Origin: Parvicella sp963922585
GTDB lineage: Bacteria; Bacteroidota; Bacteroidia; Flavobacteriales_D; Parvicellaceae
Direction: 5' to 3'
NCBI GenBank assembly: GCA_963922585.1
Contig: CAWUIK010000104.1
Span: 1-8,357 of the forward strand
DNA length: 8,357 nucleotides
Under the pieces are notes generated by a model. The model was given only the letters and a program-made list of their open reading frames with translations. It had not been told where the DNA came from and made no database searches. Made by a program: the position numbers and the translations under genes. This document shows positions 1 through 6,129 of this stretch, piece after piece (positions within the stretch are counted from its first letter, which is position 1; the number at the start of each line of letters is the position of its first letter).

Positions 1-627
1 TATTATCATTTTGTCTTAAAAGATAAAATGCACATAGTGTTTGATTTCATTCAAAAAGAAATTGGTGAAGTTGGAGGTCGTTCTTTTGTGGATTCTGCTC
101 CCATTCTAGATAAATATTGGGCAAAAAAATCTGGATTAGGCTGGATTGGAAAAAACGCAAATTTGATTACCAAAGAGAATGGCTCCTATTTTTTTATTGC
201 AGAAATGCTTTTAGACATAGAATTGGAATACAATGAAAATCCTATCAAAGATTATTGTGGAACTTGCACACAATGCATTGACGCTTGCCCAACAGGAGCC
301 ATTATTCAACCTTATGTCGTGGATGGAAGTAAATGTATATCTTACTTTACCATTGAATTGAAAGATGCTATACCACAAGAAATGAAAGGTAAATTCGAAA
401 ACTGGATGTTTGGTTGCGATATCTGCCAAGAAGTTTGTCCATGGAATCGCTTTTCATTGATGCATCAAGAACCAAGATTTGAACCCCAAAAAACACTTTT
501 GGAAATGACTCGAAGTGATTGGAAACAATTAACTCAGGAGCAATTTTCCAAACTATTCAAAGGGTCTGCAGTAAAAAGAACAAAATATTCTGGGCTGATG
601 AGAAATATTGAATTTTTGGATGATTAA
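1..627 (+). CDS. queG: Epoxyqueuosine reductase QueG, 3' part (5' end outside window)
   Basis: QueG reduces epoxyqueuosine to queuosine at the wobble position of GUN-anticodon tRNAs in the cytoplasm, using cobalamin and two 4Fe-4S clusters. The frame is open from base 1 and the first codons (YYHFVLKDKM) fit the family's DYH segment, so the ATG at 28 is internal and the true start lies upstream. I see 208 codons and estimate about 100 N-terminal residues are missing. Numbering from the window's first codon, VDSAPILDK (about 30-38) holds the Asp proposed as proton donor in the family. The ferredoxin-like region follows: CGTCTQCIDACP (86-97), a lone Cys at 112, then CDICQEVCPWN (139-149), giving eight cluster ligands. 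The protein ends at LDD with no HEAT-repeat extension, unlike the longer E. coli and Bacillus forms. It converges with the threonine dehydrogenase gene, and the two stop codons share TTAA. Confidence 0.95.
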   Translation, partial: YYHFVLKDKMHIVFDFIQKEIGEVGGRSFVDSAPILDKYWAKKSGLGWIGKNANLITKENGSYFFIAEMLLDIELEYNENPIKDYCGTCTQCIDACPTGAIIQPYVVDGSKCISYFTIELKDAIPQEMKGKFENWMFGCDICQEVCPWNRFSLMHQEPRFEPQKTLLEMTRSDWKQLTQEQFSKLFKGSAVKRTKYSGLMRNIEFLDD

Positions 628-1571
628 GAATTCCCCTTTATATTCGTAATCATATCTTCTGTCATTTTGGCTAAATCAAATTCCATGTTCCATCCCCAAT
701 CTTGTTGTGCAGGCTGGTCATTTATAGAATTAGGCCAAGAAGCGGCAATTTTGTTTCTAAAATCTAATTCATATGTTATTTCAAAATCTGGAATATGTTT
801 TTTGATTTCGTTGGCTATCATTGAAGGTGTAAAAGAAATACCTCCTAAATTATAACTATTGCGAATTTTTATTTGATCAGAGGGGGCTTCCATCAATTCT
901 ATTGTTGCTCTAATAGCATCTGGCATATACATCATAGGAAGTGCCATATCTTTGTCCAAAAAACAAGTATATTCTTTTTTTTCTAATGCTTGGTGAAAAA
1001 TATCTACGGCATAATCCGTTGTACCTCCTCCTGGCGCTGATTTGTAACCTATCAACCCAGGGTATCTTATACTTCTCACATCAACGCCATAATTATTGTG
1101 GTAATATTCACACCATTGTTCACCTGCCAATTTGCTAATGCCATAAACCGTTGTCGGCTGCATAATGGTTACTTGTGGTGTATTGTCTTGTGGTGTAGTA
1201 GTTCCAAAAACAGCAATAGAACTAGGCCAAAAAATAGAATCAATCACTTTGTCTTTTGCTAAATCCAAAACATTGAAAAGTCCATCCATGTTTAATTTCC
1301 AAGCAAAAGAAGGATTTTTCTCGGCAGTAGCAGACAACAAAGCCGCTAATAGGTAAATTTGTTTTATATTATGTTTTTTTACAATATTTAAAAGTGCTTC
1401 TTTATCCAAAACATCCAGAGATTCAAAAATCATATTTCTGAAAACTTCATTGTCTGAAACTCTTACATCGCTTGCAATTACATTTTCTTTTCCATGTTTC
1501 TCTACCAATGCCATGCAAAGTTCAGTTCCAATTTGCCCTGTTGCTCCTATTATTAAAATTCTATTTGTCAT
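624..1571 (-). CDS. tdh: L-threonine 3-dehydrogenase, short-chain (SDR) type
   Basis: This is a 315-residue extended-SDR protein. It is predicted to oxidise L-threonine with NAD+ to 2-amino-3-oxobutyrate, which 2-amino-3-ketobutyrate CoA ligase then splits to glycine and acetyl-CoA. The Rossmann motif GATGQIG is at residues 9-15, PSSIAVFG at 116-123, and the catalytic pair Y143-K147 lies in YGISK. The segments GGGTTDYAVD (181-190) and LPMMYMPDAIRATI (211-224) are what I associate with the GalE-like threonine dehydrogenases of Bacteroidota and Flavobacterium, as opposed to sugar epimerases or the zinc-dependent enterobacterial Tdh. Length matches the family. The ATG at 1571 is followed directly by the hydrophobic first beta strand, which supports this start. 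It lies 51 bases downstream of hflX on the same strand with no clear terminator between, so co-transcription is possible. A generic NAD-dependent epimerase is the alternative, but less likely. Confidence 0.9.
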   Translation of the reverse strand: MTNRILIIGATGQIGTELCMALVEKHGKENVIASDVRVSDNEVFRNMIFESLDVLDKEALLNIVKKHNIKQIYLLAALLSATAEKNPSFAWKLNMDGLFNVLDLAKDKVIDSIFWPSSIAVFGTTTPQDNTPQVTIMQPTTVYGISKLAGEQWCEYYHNNYGVDVRSIRYPGLIGYKSAPGGGTTDYAVDIFHQALEKKEYTCFLDKDMALPMMYMPDAIRATIELMEAPSDQIKIRNSYNLGGISFTPSMIANEIKKHIPDFEITYELDFRNKIAASWPNSINDQPAQQDWGWNMEFDLAKMTEDMITNIKGNS

Positions 1572-1622
1572 ATTCTTTGAAATGTAATTTTTACGCTTTT
1601 CTAATTTTCCAGAAGAACAAAT

Positions 1623-2816
1623 TTATTCATATTCTTGATATAAAAAATCATTATAGGGAAATCTTGTAATATGAATTTCTTTGACAGCATCAAAAACCAT
1701 TGACTTAAGTTCATCGTAATTCGTTTTTTCAATGGCAGAAATAAAAATGCATTTATTATTCAATTTGGACATCCATGTTTTTTTGAGTTCTTCTATGCCT
1801 GGTTTGGAATGTATTCCATCTTCAAAACCTCCACTAGATTGGTAAGCATCAATTTTATTGAAAACTATTATAGTTGGCTTATCAGCAGCACCTATATCTG
1901 CAATGGTTTCATTTACTGTGTTGTAATGATCTTCGAATGAAGCATGAGACAAATCCACTACATGTAGCAAAAGATCCGCTTCTCTTACCTCATCAAGTGT
2001 AGATTTGAAAGATTCAACCAATTGATGAGGGAGTTTTCTGATGAAACCCACAGTATCTGAAAGCAAAAAAGGAATGTTTTGCATTACTACTTTTCTCACT
2101 GTGGTATCCAAAGTTGCAAAAAGTTTATCTTCAGCAAAAACTTCCGATTTACTGATGAGATTCATCAAAGTAGATTTACCAACATTGGTATAACCCACTA
2201 ATGCCACTCTCACCATTTTACCTCTATTTCCTCTTTGAACTGCCTTTTGTTTATCAATTTTGTCTAACTTTTCTTTCAGACGTATAATTTTATCTTTGAT
2301 GATTCTTCTATCCGTTTCGATTTGCGTTTCCCCAGGACCACGCATTCCAATTCCTCCTTTTTGACGCTCAAGGTGCGTCCAAAGTCTTGTGAGTCGCGGC
2401 AATAAATATTGATATTGTGCCAATTCTACTTGTGTTTTGGCATCAGCAGACCGAGCTCTACTTGCAAAAATATCTAAAATCAAACTACTTCTATCTAAAA
2501 TCTTGACATTGAGTGTTCTTTCAATATTTCTAATTTGTGTCGGTGACAAATCATCGTCAAAAATGGCCATGTCAATGTCATTTTCTTTGATAAAAGCATC
2601 AATTTCTTCTAACTTACCTTTACCAACAAATGTTGCGACATGTGGAATCTGTAATTTTTGAGTAAATCGTTTTACTGTTTCTGCTCCTGATGTTTCTGCT
2701 AAAAATGCCAGTTCATCTAAATATTCGTGCGTTTGTTCCTCTGTAACATCACCAGTTATTAATCCGATAATAACAGCAGTTTCTTTTATTTTTTTGGTTG
2801 ATATAGGTTCACCCAT
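1623..2816 (-). CDS. hflX: HflX, ribosome-associated GTPase
   Basis: HflX is a translation-factor GTPase that binds the 50S subunit and splits stalled 70S ribosomes under stress. The 397-residue product has the N-terminal HflX domain (about 10-150), then the glycine-rich linker GGIGMRGPGETQIETDRR (154-171) that defines the family, and a basic helical stretch (172-200). The G domain follows: P-loop GYTNVGKS (208-215), G3 DTVGF (254-258), G4 NKID (320-323) and a G5-like SA (360-361). All GTP-binding motifs look intact and the length is normal for the family. The protein ends with a short C-terminal tail. The start ATG is the first in frame and precedes the conserved region. The gene is divergent from the tRNA; I found no convincing promoter for it in 2817-2900. 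Confidence 0.95.
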   Translation of the reverse strand: MGEPISTKKIKETAVIIGLITGDVTEEQTHEYLDELAFLAETSGAETVKRFTQKLQIPHVATFVGKGKLEEIDAFIKENDIDMAIFDDDLSPTQIRNIERTLNVKILDRSSLILDIFASRARSADAKTQVELAQYQYLLPRLTRLWTHLERQKGGIGMRGPGETQIETDRRIIKDKIIRLKEKLDKIDKQKAVQRGNRGKMVRVALVGYTNVGKSTLMNLISKSEVFAEDKLFATLDTTVRKVVMQNIPFLLSDTVGFIRKLPHQLVESFKSTLDEVREADLLLHVVDLSHASFEDHYNTVNETIADIGAADKPTIIVFNKIDAYQSSGGFEDGIHSKPGIEELKKTWMSKLNNKCIFISAIEKTNYDELKSMVFDAVKEIHITRFPYNDFLYQEYE

Positions 2817-2902
2817 ATAATATTATCGATTTTTATACAAAGTAAGTGATTTTTGAGTGTCACTCCATCAGATTTCATCCCTTTTCAAGAATTTTTCTTT
2901 TT

Positions 2903-2935
2903 TTTGTAATCAATTCTATAAATTTTATATATTTG
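2903..2935 (+). promoter_or_regulatory. Bacteroidota-type promoter for tRNA(CAU)
   Basis: A TTTG (-33 element) at 2903-2906 is followed after 21 bases by TATATTTG at 2928-2935, an exact match to the TAnnTTTG -7 element of the Bacteroidota primary sigma factor. The spacing is in the usual range. Transcription would start about 10 bases before the tRNA. The motif reading is direct; activity is inferred. Confidence 0.75.
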
Positions 2936-2953
2936 CACCCCCTTAAAGTGAAT

Positions 2954-3027
2954 GGCGCGGTAGCTCAGTTGGTTAGAGCGCAGGATTCATAACCCTGAGG
3001 TCGAGAGTTCAAATCTCTCTCGCGCCA
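2954..3027 (+). tRNA. tRNA with CAU anticodon (elongator Met, or Ile2 if lysidine-modified)
   Basis: A full 74-base cloverleaf can be drawn. The acceptor stem pairs 2954-2960 with 3020-3026, ending in a G-U pair at positions 7-66. The D stem is GCTC/GAGC, the anticodon loop TTCATAA has CAT at 2988-2990, and the variable loop is AGGTC. The T stem is GAGAG/CTCTC with loop TTCAAAT. The discriminator is A (3027) and CCA is not encoded (next bases CTA), so it must be added after transcription. The first pair is G1-C72 and the anticodon stem lacks three stacked G-C pairs next to the loop, so this is not the initiator tRNA. The innermost anticodon-stem pair is an A-C mismatch (2985 with 2993). Sequence alone does not let me separate Met from Ile2 (tilS-dependent) firmly; Met is favoured. 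Its 3' half is repeated downstream at 3395-3445. Confidence 0.95.
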
Positions 3028-3029
3028 CT

Positions 3030-3061
3030 AAAGCCTGAGTCATTAGACTTAGGCTTTTTTT
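3030..3061 (+). terminator. Rho-independent terminator of the tRNA
   Basis: AAAGCCTGAGTC (3030-3041) pairs with GACTTAGGCTTT (3046-3057) around the loop ATTA, with one G-U pair. A run of T ends at 3061. It begins three bases after the tRNA and separates it from the GIY-YIG gene. Confidence 0.88.
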
Positions 3062-3137
3062 ATTTTAAAAAAGGTAATAGAACTCTTATCATCCTAGGAA
3101 ATCTTGGTTCTCAGTATAATTTAACTTTTTGAAAAAT

Positions 3138-3389
3138 ATGTTTACGGTATATGTTTTATATAGTGTTGTTCATAATAAAATCTATATTGGTTTTACCAGT
3201 AATTTATCTCAAAGACTACTTTCTCACAATGAATTAGGAACAAAAGGCTATACATTAAAATATAGACCTTGGGAACTATTATTTAAAGAAGAATTTCCAA
3301 CAAAAAAAGAAGCGTTGAAACGAGAAAAGGCATTGAAATCAGGAAAAGGAAGGGAACACATTTGGAATATAATTAACGAAAAAAAGTAG
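3138..3389 (+). CDS. Small GIY-YIG family nuclease
   Basis: This is a stand-alone GIY-YIG domain of 83 residues, the usual size of the UvrC-like single-domain proteins common in Bacteroidota. From the ATG at 3138 it opens MFTVYVLYS, the GIY strand (here VYV). KIYIGFTSNLSQRLLSHN follows, with the YIG motif and the catalytic-type Arg of the QR helix. The segment TKKEALKREKALKSGKGRE carries the expected Glu and a basic tail. The in-frame TTG at 3129 would add three residues, but I prefer the ATG because family members begin right at this strand. The protein would bind a metal ion and cleave or nick DNA; its target and role are not known. No promoter is convincing in 3062-3137, so expression may depend on read-through from the tRNA. 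The stop is only five bases from a partial tRNA copy, suggesting that gene and repeat travel together. Confidence 0.85.
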   Translation: MFTVYVLYSVVHNKIYIGFTSNLSQRLLSHNELGTKGYTLKYRPWELLFKEEFPTKKEALKREKALKSGKGREHIWNIINEKK

Positions 3390-3394
3390 ATTAA

Positions 3395-3445
3395 GCAGGA
3401 TTCATATCAGCCTCAGGCTGACGAGAGTTCAAATCTCTCTCGCGC
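3395..3445 (+). repeat. Partial copy of the tRNA(CAU) 3' half
   Basis: The first 12 bases, GCAGGATTCATA (3395-3406), equal 2980-2991 of the tRNA: position 26, the anticodon-stem 5' strand and most of the anticodon loop. The last 24 bases (3422-3445) equal 3002-3025: T arm and acceptor 3' strand. Between them 15 palindromic bases replace the tRNA's 10. The acceptor 5' strand and D arm are absent, and the base after the repeat is A instead of C, so no cloverleaf can form. This is a tRNA remnant or attachment-site-like repeat, not a second tRNA. Confidence 0.9.
3407..3421 (+). repeat. Perfect 15-base palindrome inside the tRNA copy
   Basis: TCAGCCT-C-AGGCTGA is a perfect inverted repeat with a single central base. 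It occupies the place of ACCCTGAGGT in the intact tRNA. The core CCTCAGG differs from the tRNA's CCTGAGG only at the centre, and the arms are extended by four bases each side. No T-run follows, so it is not a terminator. It may be a nuclease recognition or hairpin site. Confidence 0.8.
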
Positions 3446-3455
3446 AACAATATCT

Positions 3456-3490
3456 AAAGCCAAATTTACTTGTTAAGTTTGGCTTTTTTT
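3456..3490 (+). terminator. Rho-independent terminator after the tRNA copy
   Basis: AAAGCCAAATTTA (3456-3468) pairs with TAAGTTTGGCTTT (3474-3486) around CTTGT, with one T-G pair, and a T-run reaches 3490. The CTAAAGCC and GGCTTTTTTTATTT flanks match those of the tRNA terminator upstream, while the inner stem differs. It would insulate the sugar operon from the tRNA and nuclease transcripts. Confidence 0.87.
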
Positions 3491-3553
3491 ATTTAAAAAA
3501 TAAACTTGAAAACTAATAGTCTTAAAATCTAGTTTTGTCATTTAATTGATCAA

Positions 3554-3608
3554 GAAAGCACAACAAAATACTTTATTCAGATAATTTATTTACTTGAAAT
3601 GTGCTTTC
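3554..3608. repeat. 9-base inverted repeat upstream of the sugar operon
   Basis: GAAAGCACA (3554-3562) and TGTGCTTTC (3600-3608) are exact reverse complements separated by 37 AT-rich bases. They lie within the roughly 180-base gene-free stretch (3491-3671) ahead of the aminotransferase gene. They could be a spaced regulator-binding pair, a weak long-range hairpin, or chance in AT-rich DNA. No other structure in this stretch stands out. Confidence 0.4.
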
Positions 3609-3643
3609 CTATTAAATTTCATAATATTTTAAAGTATAAATAT

Positions 3644-3651
3644 TATCTTCG
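3644..3651 (+). promoter_or_regulatory. Possible -7 element of the sugar operon promoter
   Basis: TATCTTCG matches TAnnTTTG at all but one position and lies 20 bases before the ATG at 3672. No TTG is present at the usual 19-21 bases upstream, so the promoter is weakly supported or depends on an activator. The operon needs a promoter here because a strong terminator ends at 3490. Confidence 0.4.
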
Positions 3652-3671
3652 CATTCTTATATTTTTATTAA

Positions 3672-4802
3672 ATGAGTAAATTGCACATGGTTGACCTAGT
3701 GGGTCAATACAACAAAATCCAAAAAGAAGTTGATGAAGCAGTCATCAATGTAATCCGTTCATCAGCATTTATAAATGGTCCCGAGGTAAAGTCTTTTCAG
3801 ACTGAATTGGAAGATTATTTACAAGTAAAACACGTAATTCCTTGTGCCAATGGTACGGACGCTCTTCAAATAGCCATGATGGCGCTCGATCTTCAACCCG
3901 GAGATGAAGTTATTACTGCTTGTTTCACATATGTTGCAACGGCAGAAGTAATTGCACTTTTAAAATTAAACCCTATTTTAGTTGATGTAAATCCTGATTC
4001 ATTTGACATCGATGTGGAACACATTAAAAAAGTAATTACACCTAAAACAAAAGCAATAGTACCAGTTCATTTATTCGGTCAATGTGCCAATATGGATGCT
4101 ATTATGGAAATTGCTAAAGAACATAATTTATATGTAATTGAGGATACTGCTCAAGCAATTGGAGCTACATACACATCAAAAGATGGATCCGTTAAAAAAG
4201 CAGGAACTATTGGAACAATAGGCTGCACTTCTTTTTTTCCTTCCAAAAACTTAGGTTGTTTTGGAGATGGCGGAGCTATTTTTTGTCAAGATGATGAATT
4301 GGCTGCTAAAATAAGAATGATTGCAAATCACGGACAAAGTTTGCAATATGTTCACAATACAGTAGGTGTAAATAGTAGGTTAGACTCTATTCAAGCAGCA
4401 GTTTTGAGGATTAAATTAAGACACCTAGATGAATATAATGCAGCAAGACTAGAAGCTGCGATTTACTATTCTGAACAATTGGCAGAAGTGAAAGAATTGG
4501 TTACACCTAAGATTTCTGAACAATCTACTCATGTTTTTCACCAATATACATTAAAATGTAACGGAATTGATAGAGATAAGTTAAGACAATTTTTGTTAGA
4601 CAAAGAAATTCCTTGCATGATTTACTACCCTATTCCTTTACATTATCAAGATGCATATAAACAAGAGAATGCAAATGACGAAGATTTCAAGGTTACCTTA
4701 GATTTGTGCAAAAATGTAATTTCACTTCCTATTCATACTGAAATGACAAAGGAATCTCAAGATATTATTATTAACCGAATTAAAGAATTCTTTAAAAATT
4801 AA
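3672..4802 (+). CDS. wbpE: DegT/DnrJ/EryC1-family PLP aminotransferase, WbpE-like
   Basis: This enzyme is predicted to transfer an amino group from glutamate to C3 of a UDP-3-keto-sugar uronate, giving the 3-amino sugar of the UDP-GlcNAc(3NAc)A pathway. The 376-residue protein has phosphate-binding CANGTDALQI (58-67), FTYVATAE (85-92), PVHLFGQCANMDAI (131-144), and ED-T-AQAIG with the PLP-ring Asp158. It also has CTSFFPSKNLGCFGDGGA, where Lys192 is the predicted PLP Schiff-base residue. From memory these segments resemble Pseudomonas WbpE closely; QdtB-type and other 3-keto-sugar aminotransferases are the main alternatives. The start ATG at 3672 gives the usual N-terminal MVDLVGQY segment. 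It is the first gene of the operon, four bases before ugd. The matching acetyltransferase and oxidoreductase lie three and four genes on, which supports the C3 amination role. Confidence 0.88.
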   Translation: MSKLHMVDLVGQYNKIQKEVDEAVINVIRSSAFINGPEVKSFQTELEDYLQVKHVIPCANGTDALQIAMMALDLQPGDEVITACFTYVATAEVIALLKLNPILVDVNPDSFDIDVEHIKKVITPKTKAIVPVHLFGQCANMDAIMEIAKEHNLYVIEDTAQAIGATYTSKDGSVKKAGTIGTIGCTSFFPSKNLGCFGDGGAIFCQDDELAAKIRMIANHGQSLQYVHNTVGVNSRLDSIQAAVLRIKLRHLDEYNAARLEAAIYYSEQLAEVKELVTPKISEQSTHVFHQYTLKCNGIDRDKLRQFLLDKEIPCMIYYPIPLHYQDAYKQENANDEDFKVTLDLCKNVISLPIHTEMTKESQDIIINRIKEFFKN

Positions 4803-4806
4803 AAAT

Positions 4807-6120
4807 ATGAAAATAGCAGTAGTTGGAACTGGATATGTAGGTTTGGTGACAGGAACTTGTTTTGCTGAAACTGGAAATACAGTAATCTGTGTGGACATAG
4901 ACCAAGAAAAAGTAGCCAAAATGAAAGCGGGGATCGTTCCTATTTATGAACCTCATTTAGATCAATTATTTGAAAGAAATATCAAACAAAATAGACTTTC
5001 TTTTACAACAAATTTAGAAGATGCAGTAGAAGATGCTGAAATTATCTTTTTGGCATTACCCACACCTCCAGGAGAAGATGGATCTGCTGATTTGTCCTAT
5101 ATTTTAGGTGTTGCTGAGCAGTTGGGTAAAATGATTAAAAACTACAAGGTTATCGTTGATAAAAGTACTGTTCCAGTAGGAACTGCTGAAAAAGTACATG
5201 AAGTTGTAGCCAAAAATGCAACTGTTGACTTTGATATTGTATCTAATCCTGAATTTCTTAGAGAAGGTTTTGCTGTTGATGATTTCTTAAAACCAGATAG
5301 AGTTGTGATTGGAACTGAATCTGCAAAAGCAAGAAAAGTGATGGAAGAGTTATACAAACCTTTTGTTAGACAAGGAAATCCAATCATATTTATGGATGAA
5401 AAGTCTGCCGAATTAACTAAATATGCTGCCAATTCTTTTTTAGCAACAAAAATTACTTTCATGAATGAAATCGCCAACTATTGCGAATTGATTGGCGCAA
5501 ATGTAGATGATGTGAGAAGAGGAATGGGAACCGATACAAGAATTGGAAATAGATTCCTTTTCCCAGGAATTGGATATGGAGGAAGTTGCTTTCCTAAAGA
5601 CGTTCAAGCATTAGCTAAATCCGGAAAAGAAGCAGGGTATAGTTTTTCAATTATCGATTCTGTAATGGATGTCAACCACAAGCAAAAATTTGTACTAGCA
5701 GAAAAAGTAAAAGCCTACTATGGTAATGACTTAAAAGGTAAAAGATTTGCACTTTGGGGATTAGCTTTTAAGCCAGATACTGATGATATTAGAGAAGCGC
5801 CCGCTTTGTATATGATTGATGAATTGGTAAAAGCAGGAGCAGAAATCGTTGCTTATGACCCAGAGGCTATGCCAAATGTTAAAGGCGTGATTGGAGATAA
5901 AATTCAATATGTAGAAAACTCTTATGATGCACTAAAAGATGCAGACGCTTTACTTATAGCAACTGAATGGCAAGTTTTTAGAACGCCCGATTTCAAAAGA
6001 ATTGAAACAGAGCTTAAAGAAAAGGTAATCTTTGATGGCAGAAACTTATACGACTTAATGGACATGAGAAATAAAGGCTTCTACTACAGTAGTATTGGTA
6101 GAGAAACTGTTAAAAAGTAA
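4807..6120 (+). CDS. ugd: UDP-glucose 6-dehydrogenase
   Basis: The enzyme oxidises C6 of UDP-glucose in two NAD+-dependent steps to UDP-glucuronate in the cytoplasm. The 437 residues contain the full three-domain family layout. The NAD-binding GTGYVG (7-12) is followed by LPTPPGEDGSADLSY (84-98), STVPVGT (120-126) and NPEFLREG (148-155 by rough count). The central helix LTKYAANSFLATK follows (203-215), then GYGGSCFPKD with nucleophile Cys261, and FKPDTDDIRE (321-330) in the UDP-binding C-terminal domain. The GGSCFPKD form marks the UDP-glucose class; the UDP-GlcNAc/ManNAc dehydrogenases (WbpA, WecC) typically carry a GGHCIPxDP form. The next gene uses UDP-glucuronate, which agrees. It starts four bases after the aminotransferase stop and ends nine bases before uxs, so it is co-transcribed. 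Confidence 0.94.
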   Translation: MKIAVVGTGYVGLVTGTCFAETGNTVICVDIDQEKVAKMKAGIVPIYEPHLDQLFERNIKQNRLSFTTNLEDAVEDAEIIFLALPTPPGEDGSADLSYILGVAEQLGKMIKNYKVIVDKSTVPVGTAEKVHEVVAKNATVDFDIVSNPEFLREGFAVDDFLKPDRVVIGTESAKARKVMEELYKPFVRQGNPIIFMDEKSAELTKYAANSFLATKITFMNEIANYCELIGANVDDVRRGMGTDTRIGNRFLFPGIGYGGSCFPKDVQALAKSGKEAGYSFSIIDSVMDVNHKQKFVLAEKVKAYYGNDLKGKRFALWGLAFKPDTDDIREAPALYMIDELVKAGAEIVAYDPEAMPNVKGVIGDKIQYVENSYDALKDADALLIATEWQVFRTPDFKRIETELKEKVIFDGRNLYDLMDMRNKGFYYSSIGRETVKK

Positions 6121-6129
6121 ATTTAAACA

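Larger units (their letters stand above)
3002..3421 (+). mobile_element. Candidate tRNA-targeted GIY-YIG mini-element
   Basis: The unit is bounded by a 24-base direct repeat of the tRNA T arm plus acceptor 3' strand (3002-3025 and 3422-3445, identical). Between the repeats lie the tRNA terminator, one GIY-YIG nuclease gene, and a 27-base end made of an anticodon-arm copy plus a perfect palindrome. The tRNA itself stays whole, as expected if an element inserted in a tRNA gene and carried in a replacement 3' end. The downstream copy would then be the displaced original. A tandem duplication followed by decay is the alternative. No integrase or transposase is present, so any movement would depend on the nuclease and host repair or on another element. 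The boundaries are inferred; the repeats are seen directly. Confidence 0.42.

Noticed and set aside
2838..2845. Promoter for hflX on the minus strand (TTACTTTG)
   Set aside because: It has one mismatch at the important second position of TAnnTTTG and no TTG at suitable spacing, so it is too weak to list as a feature.
2954..3027. Initiator tRNA-fMet
   Set aside because: The first base pair is G-C instead of the initiator's mismatch, and the anticodon stem lacks the three stacked G-C pairs next to the loop.
3129..3137. TTG start giving three extra residues on the GIY-YIG protein
   Set aside because: An ATG lies three codons later, exactly where family proteins usually begin, and no ribosome-binding signal favours the TTG.
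3407..3421. The 15-base palindrome as a terminator of the GIY-YIG gene
   Set aside because: No T-run follows, and a proper terminator is present at 3456-3490.
3395..3446. A second functional tRNA gene after the GIY-YIG gene
   Set aside because: Only the 3' half resembles the tRNA. There is no D arm or acceptor 5' strand, and the variable region is replaced by a palindrome, so no cloverleaf is possible.
5142..5477. 111-codon open frame on the minus strand inside ugd
   Set aside because: It lies wholly antisense to a well-conserved dehydrogenase, has no recognisable protein features, and is best explained as a shadow of the ugd reading frame.
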